In this document: positions 26,583 to 34,936 of the stretch, one piece after another
Layout: every line of letters begins with the position of its first letter
Numbering within the stretch: position 1 is the first letter of the stretch
Source: Bdellovibrio bacteriovorus
GTDB lineage: Bacteria; Bdellovibrionota; Bdellovibrionia; Bdellovibrionales; Bdellovibrionaceae
DNA length: 64,000 bases
Assembly (NCBI RefSeq): GCF_001592735.1
Contig: NZ_LUKE01000001.1
Coordinates: forward strand, 1,935,184 to 1,999,183
Direction: 5' to 3'
Translations under genes and position numbers: made by a program
Notes under the pieces: model-generated
Told to the model about the DNA's origin: nothing
What the model saw: the letters and a program-made list of their open reading frames with translations, nothing else
The model's database searches: none

Positions 26583-27186
26583 TCATAAATTCTTCTTTAA
26601 TACCAAGGCGCGAACGTTTTTCTGCTAGCAGATGTTTCCACGCGGCATAAGCTTCACGATTTTGCGGATCAATACTGAGCTTTTCTAAAAGTTTTAACTC
26701 AGTTTCAGTGTTGGCTTTAAGCGCGCGATAAAAATAGTCGTAAGTCATCGACAGATCCCGGAAATCATCCTCTTCAGGGAGATGATAATCAGGGATGTGC
26801 CATTGCCCTAGCATCAGTTGATGCATGTGACGCTCCATACTTACTAAGGGAGAAATCAGATTCTTGGTCATGCGTAAACTTAAAAATAAGGTGACGCCGC
26901 TTAGAAAGATCACGCTGGCGCCCAAAAAGACTTTTAACCATGTGATTTCACGTTCTAAGTGCTGAATTAAATGCGGATGAGTGTCGTAGGCTAGACTTTT
27001 AAACAGCTCATAGTTCTGATTGATAAAATAAAACGACGGCAATAAGAATAATAACGCAGCCCCGGCCACGGCGGTGATCATGTACCAAGAGTATTTATAT
27101 TGAAAGCTGGCGCTTAATATAAAGCGACGGGGTTTTAATCCGTGAGGTACTCTTTGAGGTTCAATCACTCTGCGTCCGTATAACAT
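26527..27186 (-). CDS. Two-helix membrane protein with HAMP-like segment
   Basis: I choose ATG 27186 (MLYGRRVIEPQR), preceded by AAGAGGC; the upstream part of the open frame runs antisense to the next gene and is not coding. The 219-residue product has membrane segments at about 35-57 and 85-108, an intervening loop, then SLRMTKNLISPLVSMERHM, which resembles a HAMP linker. No kinase or other output domain follows, only a soluble helical tail. It may be a membrane scaffold or an adaptor to a partner enzyme. Its 3' end overlaps smpB by 56 nt, convergently. Confidence 0.78.
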   Translation of the reverse strand: MLYGRRVIEPQRVPHGLKPRRFILSASFQYKYSWYMITAVAGAALLFLLPSFYFINQNYELFKSLAYDTHPHLIQHLEREITWLKVFLGASVIFLSGVTLFLSLRMTKNLISPLVSMERHMHQLMLGQWHIPDYHLPEEDDFRDLSMTYDYFYRALKANTETELKLLEKLSIDPQNREAYAAWKHLLAEKRSRLGIKEEFMTNESVVNLNEFDQKRRVS

Positions 27187-27256
27187 AAGCCTCTTATCGG
27201 CGGGTTGTGTTTTGAGCGGAGTCCAATTATTCTCAAAATGATAGGAGAACACCCCG

Positions 27257-28039
27257 ATGTTACCACTTTCATGCCAGACCTCTTGGTCCAAAAGCCAAAA
27301 TACAAGAAGACAAAAGTCCGGAGCCCTTGGCCTATGTATGGTGATGATGACATCAATGCTGGCCATCGGCTGCGCGACCGGGAGATCTGGCCCAGACGCT
27401 CCCCTGGTGGATGAAAAGTATTCTTTAAAACAAGACCGCGAGGCCTTAGCGAACTTGCGTAAAGAAATCCCTGAAGAAGTTCGTCGCGATAATGACGAAA
27501 AGGCCTTTATGGCCGAAATGATGTCGGACCTATCCCGAACACCCATGGATGTGCGCAATCAGTTTACGCGGATTTTGACTAAGAAGCGCGAACTGTTTAG
27601 CAAAGACATGACTAAGACGCGCGAGAAATTCAGCAGCGACATCAAAGCAAAAAGAGAAGAATTTTCTCGTCAGCAAACATCGGCGCGCACGAGTTTTGCC
27701 GGACAGAAAAAGACCGCCGATGAAAGATCGGATTTTTACAATCGACTGGATTCAGAGCGCCGTGAATTTAACTCTGAACAACAGCAAAAACGCGATGAGT
27801 TTGAATCTGACATGCGCGATAAACGTAAAAATTTCGATGATTATATTCGAGCTAAAACCGATGAATTCAATCAGCTTCATCGCGATTACATCAAACGTTA
27901 TGACGAAGATAAAAAAGCTCGTGCCGATTTGAAAAAGCAGGCCGAAGAAAAACAACGCCAGATGCAAAAAAGCGTCGATGCGGAATACGAAGCGATCCGT
28001 AAGCAGTCACCGACTTACTTAGAAAGCCAGGGGCAGTAG
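27257..28039 (+). CDS. Charged coiled-coil lipoprotein
   Basis: The frame begins at ATG 27257 with AGGAGA at good spacing. The n-region is unusually long (about 23 residues) before a hydrophobic core and lipobox (LAIGCATG). The mature chain, from about residue 40 to the end, is almost wholly Lys/Glu/Asp/Arg/Phe-rich helix, with repeated segments such as KKRELFSKDM, KREEFSRQQ and KRDEFESDM at about 11-residue spacing. This points to a long rod. An alternative start closer to the hydrophobic core (MVMMTSML) would remove the odd n-region. It is divergent from the HAMP-like gene. Confidence 0.78.
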   Translation: MLPLSCQTSWSKSQNTRRQKSGALGLCMVMMTSMLAIGCATGRSGPDAPLVDEKYSLKQDREALANLRKEIPEEVRRDNDEKAFMAEMMSDLSRTPMDVRNQFTRILTKKRELFSKDMTKTREKFSSDIKAKREEFSRQQTSARTSFAGQKKTADERSDFYNRLDSERREFNSEQQQKRDEFESDMRDKRKNFDDYIRAKTDEFNQLHRDYIKRYDEDKKARADLKKQAEEKQRQMQKSVDAEYEAIRKQSPTYLESQGQ

Positions 28040-28052
28040 GCGGCGTGGCCTA

Positions 28053-28736
28053 TTAAGTCGGGCGTTTGAAGAGCTCTTTGTGCAGTTCCATGGTGATGGC
28101 AAAGAGTTTGTTTTCTAAGATATTTGGCAAGGGTGAAAACTCAATACCAAAAGTTTGCACAACTTTGGAACCTTCGTGAGTTTTAATATGGCGAACGACG
28201 CCATGAACTTCGATAGGTGCACGCTGCCCAATCACCAATTGTCCAATCACCTTATCGCCAGATTTCATCAAGGGCGCATCCATACGGTACACCACGCGGC
28301 AGCCTTGGCTGCTTAAGTCGGCCAAGCGGCCCGTGATCTTTTCGGGCTTTGAGTTCACCTGAATGATGTTGTAATAGGCTGGATAAATTTCTGGCAAACG
28401 CACCCGATAGTTCTGGCGGCGTTGCAGGTGATAAAGCTCATCCGGGATTTTTATCGTCAAAAAGTTTGCGGCGACAACGGCTTTGGCTTGAAAGTAATAT
28501 TTTTCTCCACCCAAAAAGAAGTGACCCAGATATTCTTCGCCATTGCCCATGATGGTAGCGCCTTCAAATTCCCCTTGTAAGGATTCGGTAGCCGCATTAA
28601 AAAAGCTCACCCGCACTTTGCAAAGGGCATCGTCTTTGCCTTTACAGATCAATTCGCCCTTAGAGGCGCCAAGATCAACCCACAATTTGATTTTGTCTTT
28701 ATCATCTTTGATTAAGGTGAAGATGTCCTGATCCAA
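28053..28736 (-). CDS. YcgR-like PilZ-domain protein
   Basis: The 227-residue protein starts at TTG 28736 with GAGGT upstream and overlaps the preceding gene by 25 nt. A YcgR-type N-terminal barrel covers about 1-110. The PilZ domain follows, with the c-di-GMP motif RRQNYRVR and the downstream D-x-S-x-x-G in DLSSQGCR. Both binding elements are present, so it should bind c-di-GMP. Proteins of this type brake flagellar motors or gate other envelope processes. A motility role here is inferred. Confidence 0.9.
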   Translation of the reverse strand: MDQDIFTLIKDDKDKIKLWVDLGASKGELICKGKDDALCKVRVSFFNAATESLQGEFEGATIMGNGEEYLGHFFLGGEKYYFQAKAVVAANFLTIKIPDELYHLQRRQNYRVRLPEIYPAYYNIIQVNSKPEKITGRLADLSSQGCRVVYRMDAPLMKSGDKVIGQLVIGQRAPIEVHGVVRHIKTHEGSKVVQTFGIEFSPLPNILENKLFAITMELHKELFKRPT

Positions 28737-29611
28737 ACCGTGACCTCGTGTTTGTTGTGATACAAATGTTGTACGTGCGAGTTCGGCAAATCTTGAAACT
28801 TTCTAAGAGTTTCAAAATCCGTCTTACCTTGAAATTTTATCGTACAAACGAAGTTTCGGCAAAGTCCTGAACTTTGCCAGGTCTGAACAAGTTCTAAAAG
28901 CTTTTCGGGGTAGCAGATAATATCGGAAAAGAACCAATCAATGGCCCCGATGTCCTCAGGCTTTACATTAAAGGCATTGGTCTTTTTAAATTCGACCCGC
29001 GGAAGCGCGGCGATATGAGGTTCCAAAGGAGCTCGGTCAATACTAACCACATGGCAACCCACTTGTTGCAGCACCCATGTCCATCCACCGGGACAGCTAC
29101 CAAAATCCACGACACGTTCGCCGGGTTTTGGTTTGATTCCATAAACCGTAAACAACTCCCAAAGCTTGAGGTAAGCCCGCGAAGGCGGGTTCTTTTTGTC
29201 TTCGTTGAACCGAACTTCCCCTAATGGAAATAATGAGTTGGTTTCTGAAGAAGCAATCAGAGTGTTTTTATCAATGAGGGTCCAGGCGCCGATAGGCATA
29301 TCCGGTAAGGGACCCAAGAAATTCATCACTCGAGGTTTCACTTTTAAAAGCTGATCTTGAATCAGTTGAGCGCGGCGATGTTGATCGGTGCTATAGACCG
29401 CCCACAATTTGCCACGTTCCTTAAGGGCTTTTCCGGCTTGAGAGACGGATTCAAAAGAAATGATTTCGGGATTCAGCCAAATGTTTTGGGCCCACACAGA
29501 GGTCTGTAAGGGCCCATCGGTTAGAACCAGCCCACCATAGGTGGCGCGGATGTTTTTCAGTTCCGCTTTGAGTTCGGGAAGAAATTGTTCGTTTGTTAAA
29601 TAACCAATCAC
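28712..29611 (-). CDS. RlmM/FtsJ-like ribose 2'-O-methyltransferase
   Basis: The 299-residue protein starts at GTG 29611, overlapping the preceding stop by 1 nt. Its N-terminal half resembles a THUMP-like region. The catalytic half has SAM motif I VVDFGSCPGGWTWVLQ, an acidic motif (VSIDRAPLE), an Asp before the active site (WFFSDIIC) and a Lys/Glu pair (TIKFQG; HEVTVW). This is the K-D-K-E pattern of rRNA 2'-O-methyltransferases such as RlmM, which modifies C2498 of 23S rRNA. The exact target nucleotide is uncertain. Confidence 0.8.
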   Translation of the reverse strand: MIGYLTNEQFLPELKAELKNIRATYGGLVLTDGPLQTSVWAQNIWLNPEIISFESVSQAGKALKERGKLWAVYSTDQHRRAQLIQDQLLKVKPRVMNFLGPLPDMPIGAWTLIDKNTLIASSETNSLFPLGEVRFNEDKKNPPSRAYLKLWELFTVYGIKPKPGERVVDFGSCPGGWTWVLQQVGCHVVSIDRAPLEPHIAALPRVEFKKTNAFNVKPEDIGAIDWFFSDIICYPEKLLELVQTWQSSGLCRNFVCTIKFQGKTDFETLRKFQDLPNSHVQHLYHNKHEVTVWIRTSSP

Positions 29612-29910
29612 TATGCGGCTTTAGTTGCCACAGCTGGAGTCAGAAGTCCACGACTGTTCCAACAAGTGATCGCATCCCCCCAAAATTTTTCTTTCAATTT
29701 GATTTCATTCGGGTTGAATTTACATTTCGGAAAATCTTGCTTTTCAAAGTGCTCAGTAAATTGAGCTTCGTTGCAAGCTCTAACCACTTTCATCATCAGA
29801 TTGAAGTGAACTTCAGAAAAAGGCTTGTTATCGACAAGCATTTTGCGCAGGCCGGCTTCCGGAGTTTGATGAAGAAAGCTATAGAGATTAGGTACATCGT
29901 ATTGACTCAT
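29611..29910 (-). CDS. Hypothetical small protein upstream of the RlmM-like gene
   Basis: This 99-residue cytoplasmic protein begins MSQYDVPNLYSFL and contains three Cys (RACNEAQ, FPKCKF, ITCWNS). I do not recognise a family. Its stop shares one base with the methyltransferase start, so the two are probably coupled. A good ribosome site (AGGGAG) lies before ATG 29910. Confidence 0.75.
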   Translation of the reverse strand: MSQYDVPNLYSFLHQTPEAGLRKMLVDNKPFSEVHFNLMMKVVRACNEAQFTEHFEKQDFPKCKFNPNEIKLKEKFWGDAITCWNSRGLLTPAVATKAA

Positions 29911-30071
29911 TATGAGACTCCCTTTTTGGTTGTACGGTCTTATATCGGCAAGGCGGGGGCCTTTCTTGAGGAAAGGACCTAGACCAAGAGGATTACAAAC
30001 GGACGCAAAACTAGACCTAAAAAGGGCTGAGGAAGCCTTAAGTCCTAAGACCTAGTTCCGATCTAGGAGGC

Positions 30072-31298
30072 ATGAAAACAAACCATAGCGCTTTCCGCAT
30101 CTTGATCTCTGTTTTAGCAATTCTTTTGGCCGTAAATACGGCTGCGGCCATGTCACAAAAACCGCCGACTCAGCCGACCCCCACGCCAAGCCCAAGTCCC
30201 ACACCAAAGCCTAGTCCCTCACCGAGTCCATCACCAACACCGTCTCCGGGCAGGGAGCCGGCCGCCATCACGGGTTCGATCACGCCTAAAGATTTCAATG
30301 TTTTTAACGAGGTTTCCTATTCTGTAGGCTCCGTAGTGGACACGACTTATAAAAGTTATCGCGAGCTTTTAGAAACACGCAATATCCAACAAGGTCATAC
30401 CACAGATTCATGTGATCCAACCTTAGACACCCGAGATCGTTTTGCCGATCGTATTTCATATGCCGTGGAATTAAAAATGCATCCTTCAAAAGCTCAGCTC
30501 GGATATGTCGCTTCATATTTTAATTTAAATAGTGATATCAACACATACTTACCCAACAGCTTGATTTCTCATCCCCTGTGTTCAGTATCGGCGGACAGCT
30601 TAAAGACAACTTTAAGTGGGAAAAATATTCCGACGGCGGCAACGATCAATAAGATCAACACATTTACTAATAAAATGAATCAGTACCGTCGCGAAGCTTT
30701 AGCCGGTGATCGCCAAAGTTACGTCAAGGCCTCTAAACTGTGGTCCAAATACATGATGTGTTTATCATACATGGAGTCTTTAACGACAGCCGACACCGCC
30801 AAAGCCAAAGAAATTGCTCAGCGTGTGGCGCCCAGCGATTATCGTCGCCCGGCGGGAGTGAATTTTTATGAAGATAAATTACAACCCATCGAATCGCGCT
30901 TAAATATCGGTCTTTATCAGTTCACGCCCGATGCGGGGGGGAATGTGCAAGCCTGCATTCGCGCGTGGAATGTGCTTTATCCAAAATGCATGATTTCAAG
31001 ATCCGCAAGTCAGGACGAGATGATTCGTATCTTGGGAAGTTCGATGCAGACTTTCAACGCTTTCTGTGCGGCGACGAAAGTGACGGATATGTTCAGTGTT
31101 CAGGTAAATGCAAAAAGCGCCTATAACACGCATCCGGCGAACGTGAACTCTAATGGCAGCCTAAAGCCTGCCGCTGAAAGATGCGTGAGCCCGCATATGT
31201 CTGTAGGCAGATCTTATAACCACTTCGGCCCCTTCCAAAACTCGTCGGGCTTTACGTTAGATAATATTATTTCGTGCACACTCAACGGCGAGTACTAG
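30072..31298 (+). CDS. Secreted protein with Pro/Ser/Thr-rich linker
   Basis: The 408-residue protein has a signal peptide (ILLAVNTAAAM), then a low-complexity Pro/Ser/Thr stretch at about residues 33-61, then a helical domain with six or more Cys. The globular part includes DSCDPTLDTRDRFADRI, then MHPSKAQLGYVASYF and NIGLYQFTPDAGGNVQAC. I do not recognise the domain; the last segments are compatible with a secreted enzyme or structural domain with disulfides. AGGAGG lies just before ATG 30072, with CTAG arms around it. The protein has the same spacer type as the VWA lipoprotein. Confidence 0.78.
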   Translation: MKTNHSAFRILISVLAILLAVNTAAAMSQKPPTQPTPTPSPSPTPKPSPSPSPSPTPSPGREPAAITGSITPKDFNVFNEVSYSVGSVVDTTYKSYRELLETRNIQQGHTTDSCDPTLDTRDRFADRISYAVELKMHPSKAQLGYVASYFNLNSDINTYLPNSLISHPLCSVSADSLKTTLSGKNIPTAATINKINTFTNKMNQYRREALAGDRQSYVKASKLWSKYMMCLSYMESLTTADTAKAKEIAQRVAPSDYRRPAGVNFYEDKLQPIESRLNIGLYQFTPDAGGNVQACIRAWNVLYPKCMISRSASQDEMIRILGSSMQTFNAFCAATKVTDMFSVQVNAKSAYNTHPANVNSNGSLKPAAERCVSPHMSVGRSYNHFGPFQNSSGFTLDNIISCTLNGEY

Positions 31299-31319
31299 GG
31301 CCCTTAGGCTTGCCCTAGT
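31294..31319. terminator. Perfect stem shared by two convergent stop regions
   Basis: ACTAGGGC (31294-31301) and GCCCTAGT (31312-31319) form an 8-bp perfect stem with a 10-nt loop. The + gene's TAG lies in the left arm and the - gene's TAA in the loop. T-rich sequence is short, so termination in either direction is plausible but not certain. Confidence 0.6.
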
Positions 31320-31819
31320 TTAAAGATATTTTTGATGATTCTTTCCATGAAAGAATTTAATTGAGTCTTTTCTGGCTCACTGAACTCGCTCCAGTAATTG
31401 CTAATGCGTTCATGATAAAGAGGCATGATCTCCGCAACCTTAGCAATTCCTTCCGGCGTTAATTGAATCACGAAGGAACGACCATCTTTTTCATGGCTCA
31501 TGCGCTTTACGATGCCGGCCTTTTCAAGACTGTTAATCAGCCCCGAAATAGTGGCCTGGGTTACGCCGACCTTTTGCGCCAACTCTGAAGGCATTAATCC
31601 AGAGGTGTGTCTATTTAACAAAGCCATCAAAGTAAAACGACCTGCGGAAAGATTGTATTTAGAAAAAAAACTATCCAGATTCACTTCTAAATCTGTCGTG
31701 ATTTTTCTTAATAATATGTGTGAATACAGTGTCAAATGATCCAAGTCTGGATACATGAGTGCTGAATTCTGACGAAGTTCTTCTTGAGTTGGAAGCTCGG
31801 TGAAGTAGAGTTTTGCCAT
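31304..31819 (-). CDS. MarR-family transcriptional regulator
   Basis: I place the start at ATG 31819 (MAKLYFTELPTQ), preceded by GGAGG; the open frame extends 58 codons further but is AT-rich and not coding-like. The 171-residue product has the winged-helix core: LSAGRFTLMALLNRH, MPSELAQKVGVTQATISGLINSLEKAGIV, then the wing RMSHEKDGRSFVIQLTPEG. MarR proteins usually repress, and sense small molecules. No divergent target gene is adjacent, so its regulon is unknown; a palindrome in the upstream gap may be its own operator. Confidence 0.92.
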   Translation of the reverse strand: MAKLYFTELPTQEELRQNSALMYPDLDHLTLYSHILLRKITTDLEVNLDSFFSKYNLSAGRFTLMALLNRHTSGLMPSELAQKVGVTQATISGLINSLEKAGIVKRMSHEKDGRSFVIQLTPEGIAKVAEIMPLYHERISNYWSEFSEPEKTQLNSFMERIIKNIFKLGQA

Positions 31820-32132
31820 ACGTCCTCCAAGTCGCGTACGTTCAGTGAATTCCAATGCGACATCTCTTATGTTAGTTAACGGTCCATACTTCGCGCAAGC
31901 GAAAGAAAAAAATTTATCAGAAATATATTCGCGTTTGTTCCTGATTAATTGCGAAAACGTCTTTCTCAATAAGTTTTCGCAAGACGTTTTCATTCAGAAT
32001 GTATCCGTTTTTCACTCGAGAAAGTGTCGAAGTGATAATGAATGTGACGAAAATATTTTTCTGACAAGAAAAGTATAATTCACAGCATTATACATTCTAC
32101 TGTTTAGGCGGTGCATTAGATAAATCTAACAA
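31820..32132. other. 313-bp AT-rich gap upstream of the MarR gene
   Basis: No convincing gene is visible. It holds the MarR promoter region and a perfect palindrome at 32073-32093. Confidence 0.6.
32073..32093. promoter_or_regulatory. Palindrome with paired -10-like arms
   Basis: GTATAAT (32073-32079) and ATTATAC (32087-32093) form a perfect inverted repeat with a 7-nt centre. Each arm reads as a consensus -10 box, one per strand. It may be a MarR-type operator or a bidirectional promoter. Confidence 0.45.
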
Positions 32133-32894
32133 TTATAAATAAATTGAATCAGGGATCGTGACGATCTCTGCGCGATCTTTTCGCACAATCATGGTGTGCT
32201 CAAATTGGGCAGAGCGATGATTTTTTCCCGCCACTAGCGTCCATCCATCGGCTTCTTCATCCACGAAACGCGCGCCAGTAGAGAGAAAGGGCTCAATGGT
32301 GATGACTTGCCCCTCCTTCAGGCGGCGATCATCCTTGGGATCATAATAGCCCGCGATAAACGTAGGCTCCTCATGAAGTCCACGACCCACGCCATGGCTG
32401 CCAAGATTTTGAATGATGGAATAGCCATATTGTTGAGCAACTTCTTCGATCTTTTTGCCGATGATATTGATAGGAGCTTTTGCTTGCACGCCGTTAATTG
32501 CGTTTTGCAAAGCTTCGCGAGTGGCCTTTAAAAGGCGTTCATAATTTGCTGAGGATGGGGGAAGAATGAAGGAGCCGCCGTTATCGGCGTAATAACCGTT
32601 TAGTTCGGCCGAAACATCGATATTTATCAAATCACCTTTAGCAATTTTTTTGTCAGATGGCACACCGTGGGCAACCTCATGATTCAGACTGATGCACGTG
32701 TGGCCTGGGAAATTATAAACCAAGATAGGTCCGGAGCGAGCGCCATGCTTTTCTAGAAATGCACCGCCCAGTTGATCCAACTCTAAAGTTGTCATGCCAG
32801 GTTCCATTTTCTTGGCCATATAATACAGGCAATTGGCGACGATTTTGCCAATCTGTTTTAAACCCGCTAAGTCTGCTTCTGTCTTTACGATCAT
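32133..32894 (-). CDS. map: Methionine aminopeptidase, type I
   Basis: I choose ATG 32894 (MIVKTEADLAG) over a GTG 18 nt upstream. The 253-residue enzyme has the pita-bread fold and the metal ligands: Asp in NIDVSAEL and DNGGSF, His in GSHGVGRGLHEEP, Glu in ITIEPFLS and FEHTMIV. It removes the initiator methionine from nascent proteins. No zinc-ribbon N-terminus is present, so it is the type Ia form. It is divergent from nnrD with a 26-bp gap, so promoters overlap and leaders must be short. Confidence 0.95.
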   Translation of the reverse strand: MIVKTEADLAGLKQIGKIVANCLYYMAKKMEPGMTTLELDQLGGAFLEKHGARSGPILVYNFPGHTCISLNHEVAHGVPSDKKIAKGDLINIDVSAELNGYYADNGGSFILPPSSANYERLLKATREALQNAINGVQAKAPINIIGKKIEEVAQQYGYSIIQNLGSHGVGRGLHEEPTFIAGYYDPKDDRRLKEGQVITIEPFLSTGARFVDEEADGWTLVAGKNHRSAQFEHTMIVRKDRAEIVTIPDSIYL

Positions 32895-32920
32895 GATGGG
32901 CCGGTTATACACTTAAGTTT

Positions 32921-33766
32921 ATGAAAAAAGCCACACCCGAAGTCATTCTTTTTAAAAAAGAACACGCCTCTCGCTTACTGCCCTCTGTATCTACCGATGA
33001 CAACAAGGCTTCTCGCGGGCGCAGCCTGATTTTAGGTGGAAGTCATGATTATCCTGGGGCCGGGATCTTGGCGGCACGCGGAGCCTTAAGGGCGGGCAGT
33101 GGATACGTGATGCTGGCGCAAAAAGATCTGGTGGTTTCAAGCTTAGAAAATCCCGATTTTTTAGTGAAAGACTTACGAGGCTCAAGCCTTTCAGATTTGA
33201 ATTTTGATGCCGTATTAATCGGTCCGGGCTTTGGGGTGAATGACTACACCGCTGAGCTCATCTTAGAGCTTAAAACGAAAAATTTTCCAAACGTTGTGCT
33301 GGATGCCGATGCCCTCACCACATGTGTGGATTTTAAGCTTTTCCCGTTACCGGCTTCCTGGATCGTGACCCCGCATACGGGTGAGCTGGCGCGGTGTCTT
33401 AAGGTTTCCGTGCACGAAGTGACGAAGGATCGTCTTGCCGCTATAAAAAAAGCTCGTCAGCTTTTTCAGTGCGTCGTGCTTTTAAAAGGACATGGGACCT
33501 TGATAACGCAAGGACAAGAAATCTTTCGCATCGCCAGTGGCAATGCCGCTTTAGCTAAATCCGGAACTGGTGACGTTTTGGCCGGAATGATCACGGCTTT
33601 TCGCGCGCAAGGCCTTAAACCCTTAGAGGCGGCCCTGTTAGGGGCTTATGTCCATGGGGCGACGGCGAATTTATGGGTTCAGAGCCATAAAGATGCACTA
33701 TCCATGATAGCTTCAGATGTCATAGATTCTATTCCTCGTATTCTGTGGCGTCTGCGTCAGGGGTGA
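32921..33766 (+). CDS. nnrD: ADP-dependent NAD(P)H-hydrate dehydratase NnrD
   Basis: The 281-residue protein matches the C-terminal YjeF/ribokinase-like domain: GRSLILGGSHDYPGAGILA, AVLIGPGFGVN, DADALT, TPHTGELARCL, VVLLKGHGT and the anion-hole/active site GNAALAKSGTGDVLAG. It repairs damaged hydrated NAD(P)H. The N-terminal NnrE epimerase domain found in many fusions is missing; it may be encoded elsewhere. Confidence 0.93.
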   Translation: MKKATPEVILFKKEHASRLLPSVSTDDNKASRGRSLILGGSHDYPGAGILAARGALRAGSGYVMLAQKDLVVSSLENPDFLVKDLRGSSLSDLNFDAVLIGPGFGVNDYTAELILELKTKNFPNVVLDADALTTCVDFKLFPLPASWIVTPHTGELARCLKVSVHEVTKDRLAAIKKARQLFQCVVLLKGHGTLITQGQEIFRIASGNAALAKSGTGDVLAGMITAFRAQGLKPLEAALLGAYVHGATANLWVQSHKDALSMIASDVIDSIPRILWRLRQG

Positions 33767-33856
33767 AATTTCTTCTTACAAGCATTCCTAGCAAAACCAT
33801 GACTATCTTTTTGTAATTTAGAAAGGTAAAAGGCCGACAATTGCAGGGAGATTTGC

Positions 33857-34807
33857 ATGTTAAAAGGTCTTATCGTTTTGGCGGTAACCGCGGCGGGTAT
33901 GTCGGTTTACGCTCAAAGTTCTTCAACCACGGTCACTCAGATTTCACCAACGGAAGCGCAAGGCGCGACCGCGATTCAAGAGTCGACTTTAAAAATGAAT
34001 GACGTCATTAAAAATGAAAAGTTTGAAGAAGATAAAGACATCACAGACACACGCTTGAAAGCCGACTCCGGATCTCTTTCAAGATATTCTTTGAAATTCT
34101 CTCTTTCTTATTTTGGTCCCCCCGTCGGTGACTTGAGCAACGAAAACCAACCTAATCCCAACGGATCTATCGGTCCTAACGAAACTTCTGTTGGCGGTTC
34201 TATCAGCGGTCGTTACCGTTTAGACAGCAAAACAGCCATCAGCATGGGAACAGGTATTAGCATGTTAACACCTTTCCACGGTGTGAAACGCACGGATGTT
34301 AAAACTCCGTTCATCAGCTATGATCGCAGTGCTCGTGTTTGGGATGCGCAGATGAGAAACTCTTTCGGCGCATCAGTCACGACCGTTCCAAACTATCGCG
34401 ATGTCGGCCAAGTAGGAACTTTATCTTACGATAATAACTTGGTTTACAACTTTGGTTCTTCAGGTTTTGCGGCCGGCGTAGATTCCTCTTTAAGCTATTT
34501 TCTGTACGAGCGTGATTACGAAAAGGCCGATAAAAAAGCCAGCCGTTACTTCGTGGGTTTTTATCCGCAAGTAAAATACAACTTTACGGACAAATTGAAT
34601 GTTTATACATCAGTCGCTTTAAACTTTATGAATCCACGTTGGGAAGCGGAACCGGTTCTTTTAAATCAAATTTTAAGTGGTCGTTTGGGGATGGGTTATG
34701 GTTATTCACGTGATATTTATATCGCGCCATATTTGAACTTCTATCCTGAAAATCTTCGTGGCGATAACACGACATTCAGCGTATCTACGATCTTCTCGAT
34801 CCTGTAA
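33857..34807 (+). CDS. Secreted outer-membrane beta-barrel-like protein
   Basis: The 316-residue protein has a signal peptide (cleavage near VYA-QSS). After a Thr/Glu-rich stretch, the chain from about residue 80 has alternating hydrophobic strands with aromatic ends (SRYSLKFSLSYFG, KYNFTDKLNVYTSVALN, YGYSRDIYIAPYLNFYP). This suggests an outer-membrane barrel. The C-terminus ends ...FSIL rather than in Phe. A strong terminator follows. Function is unknown. Confidence 0.82.
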   Translation: MLKGLIVLAVTAAGMSVYAQSSSTTVTQISPTEAQGATAIQESTLKMNDVIKNEKFEEDKDITDTRLKADSGSLSRYSLKFSLSYFGPPVGDLSNENQPNPNGSIGPNETSVGGSISGRYRLDSKTAISMGTGISMLTPFHGVKRTDVKTPFISYDRSARVWDAQMRNSFGASVTTVPNYRDVGQVGTLSYDNNLVYNFGSSGFAAGVDSSLSYFLYERDYEKADKKASRYFVGFYPQVKYNFTDKLNVYTSVALNFMNPRWEAEPVLLNQILSGRLGMGYGYSRDIYIAPYLNFYPENLRGDNTTFSVSTIFSIL

Positions 34808-34834
34808 GTTAAAAACACAGATTTAGAAAAAAAC

Positions 34835-34858
34835 AAAAAGGGCCTTAGGGCCCTTTTT
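34835..34858. terminator. Rho-independent terminator
   Basis: AAAAAGGGCC (34835-34844) pairs with GGCCCTTTTT (34849-34858) with a TTAG loop. T-rich on the + side, so it ends the outer-membrane protein transcript. Confidence 0.93.
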
Positions 34859-34936
34859 TATTTTAAAACCAGAACTTCTTGATGACTCTGATTTTTCTTT
34901 GCTTCTGTTAGGAGAGCAAGGTTGCTATTATGGTGG

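Noticed and set aside
26527-27558. Long minus-strand frame antisense to the coiled-coil lipoprotein gene
   Set aside because: Only the part from ATG 27186 has a ribosome site, membrane segments and coding-like residues; the upstream third is the shadow of the + strand gene.
29593-29982. Open frame on + strand opposite the hypothetical small protein
   Set aside because: The residue pattern is arginine/phenylalanine shadow-like and no ribosome site precedes it, while the minus-strand gene is coupled to its neighbour.
31820-31993. Longer N-terminus for the MarR regulator
   Set aside because: The upstream frame lacks a ribosome site and is AT-rich, while ATG 31819 has GGAGG at good spacing.
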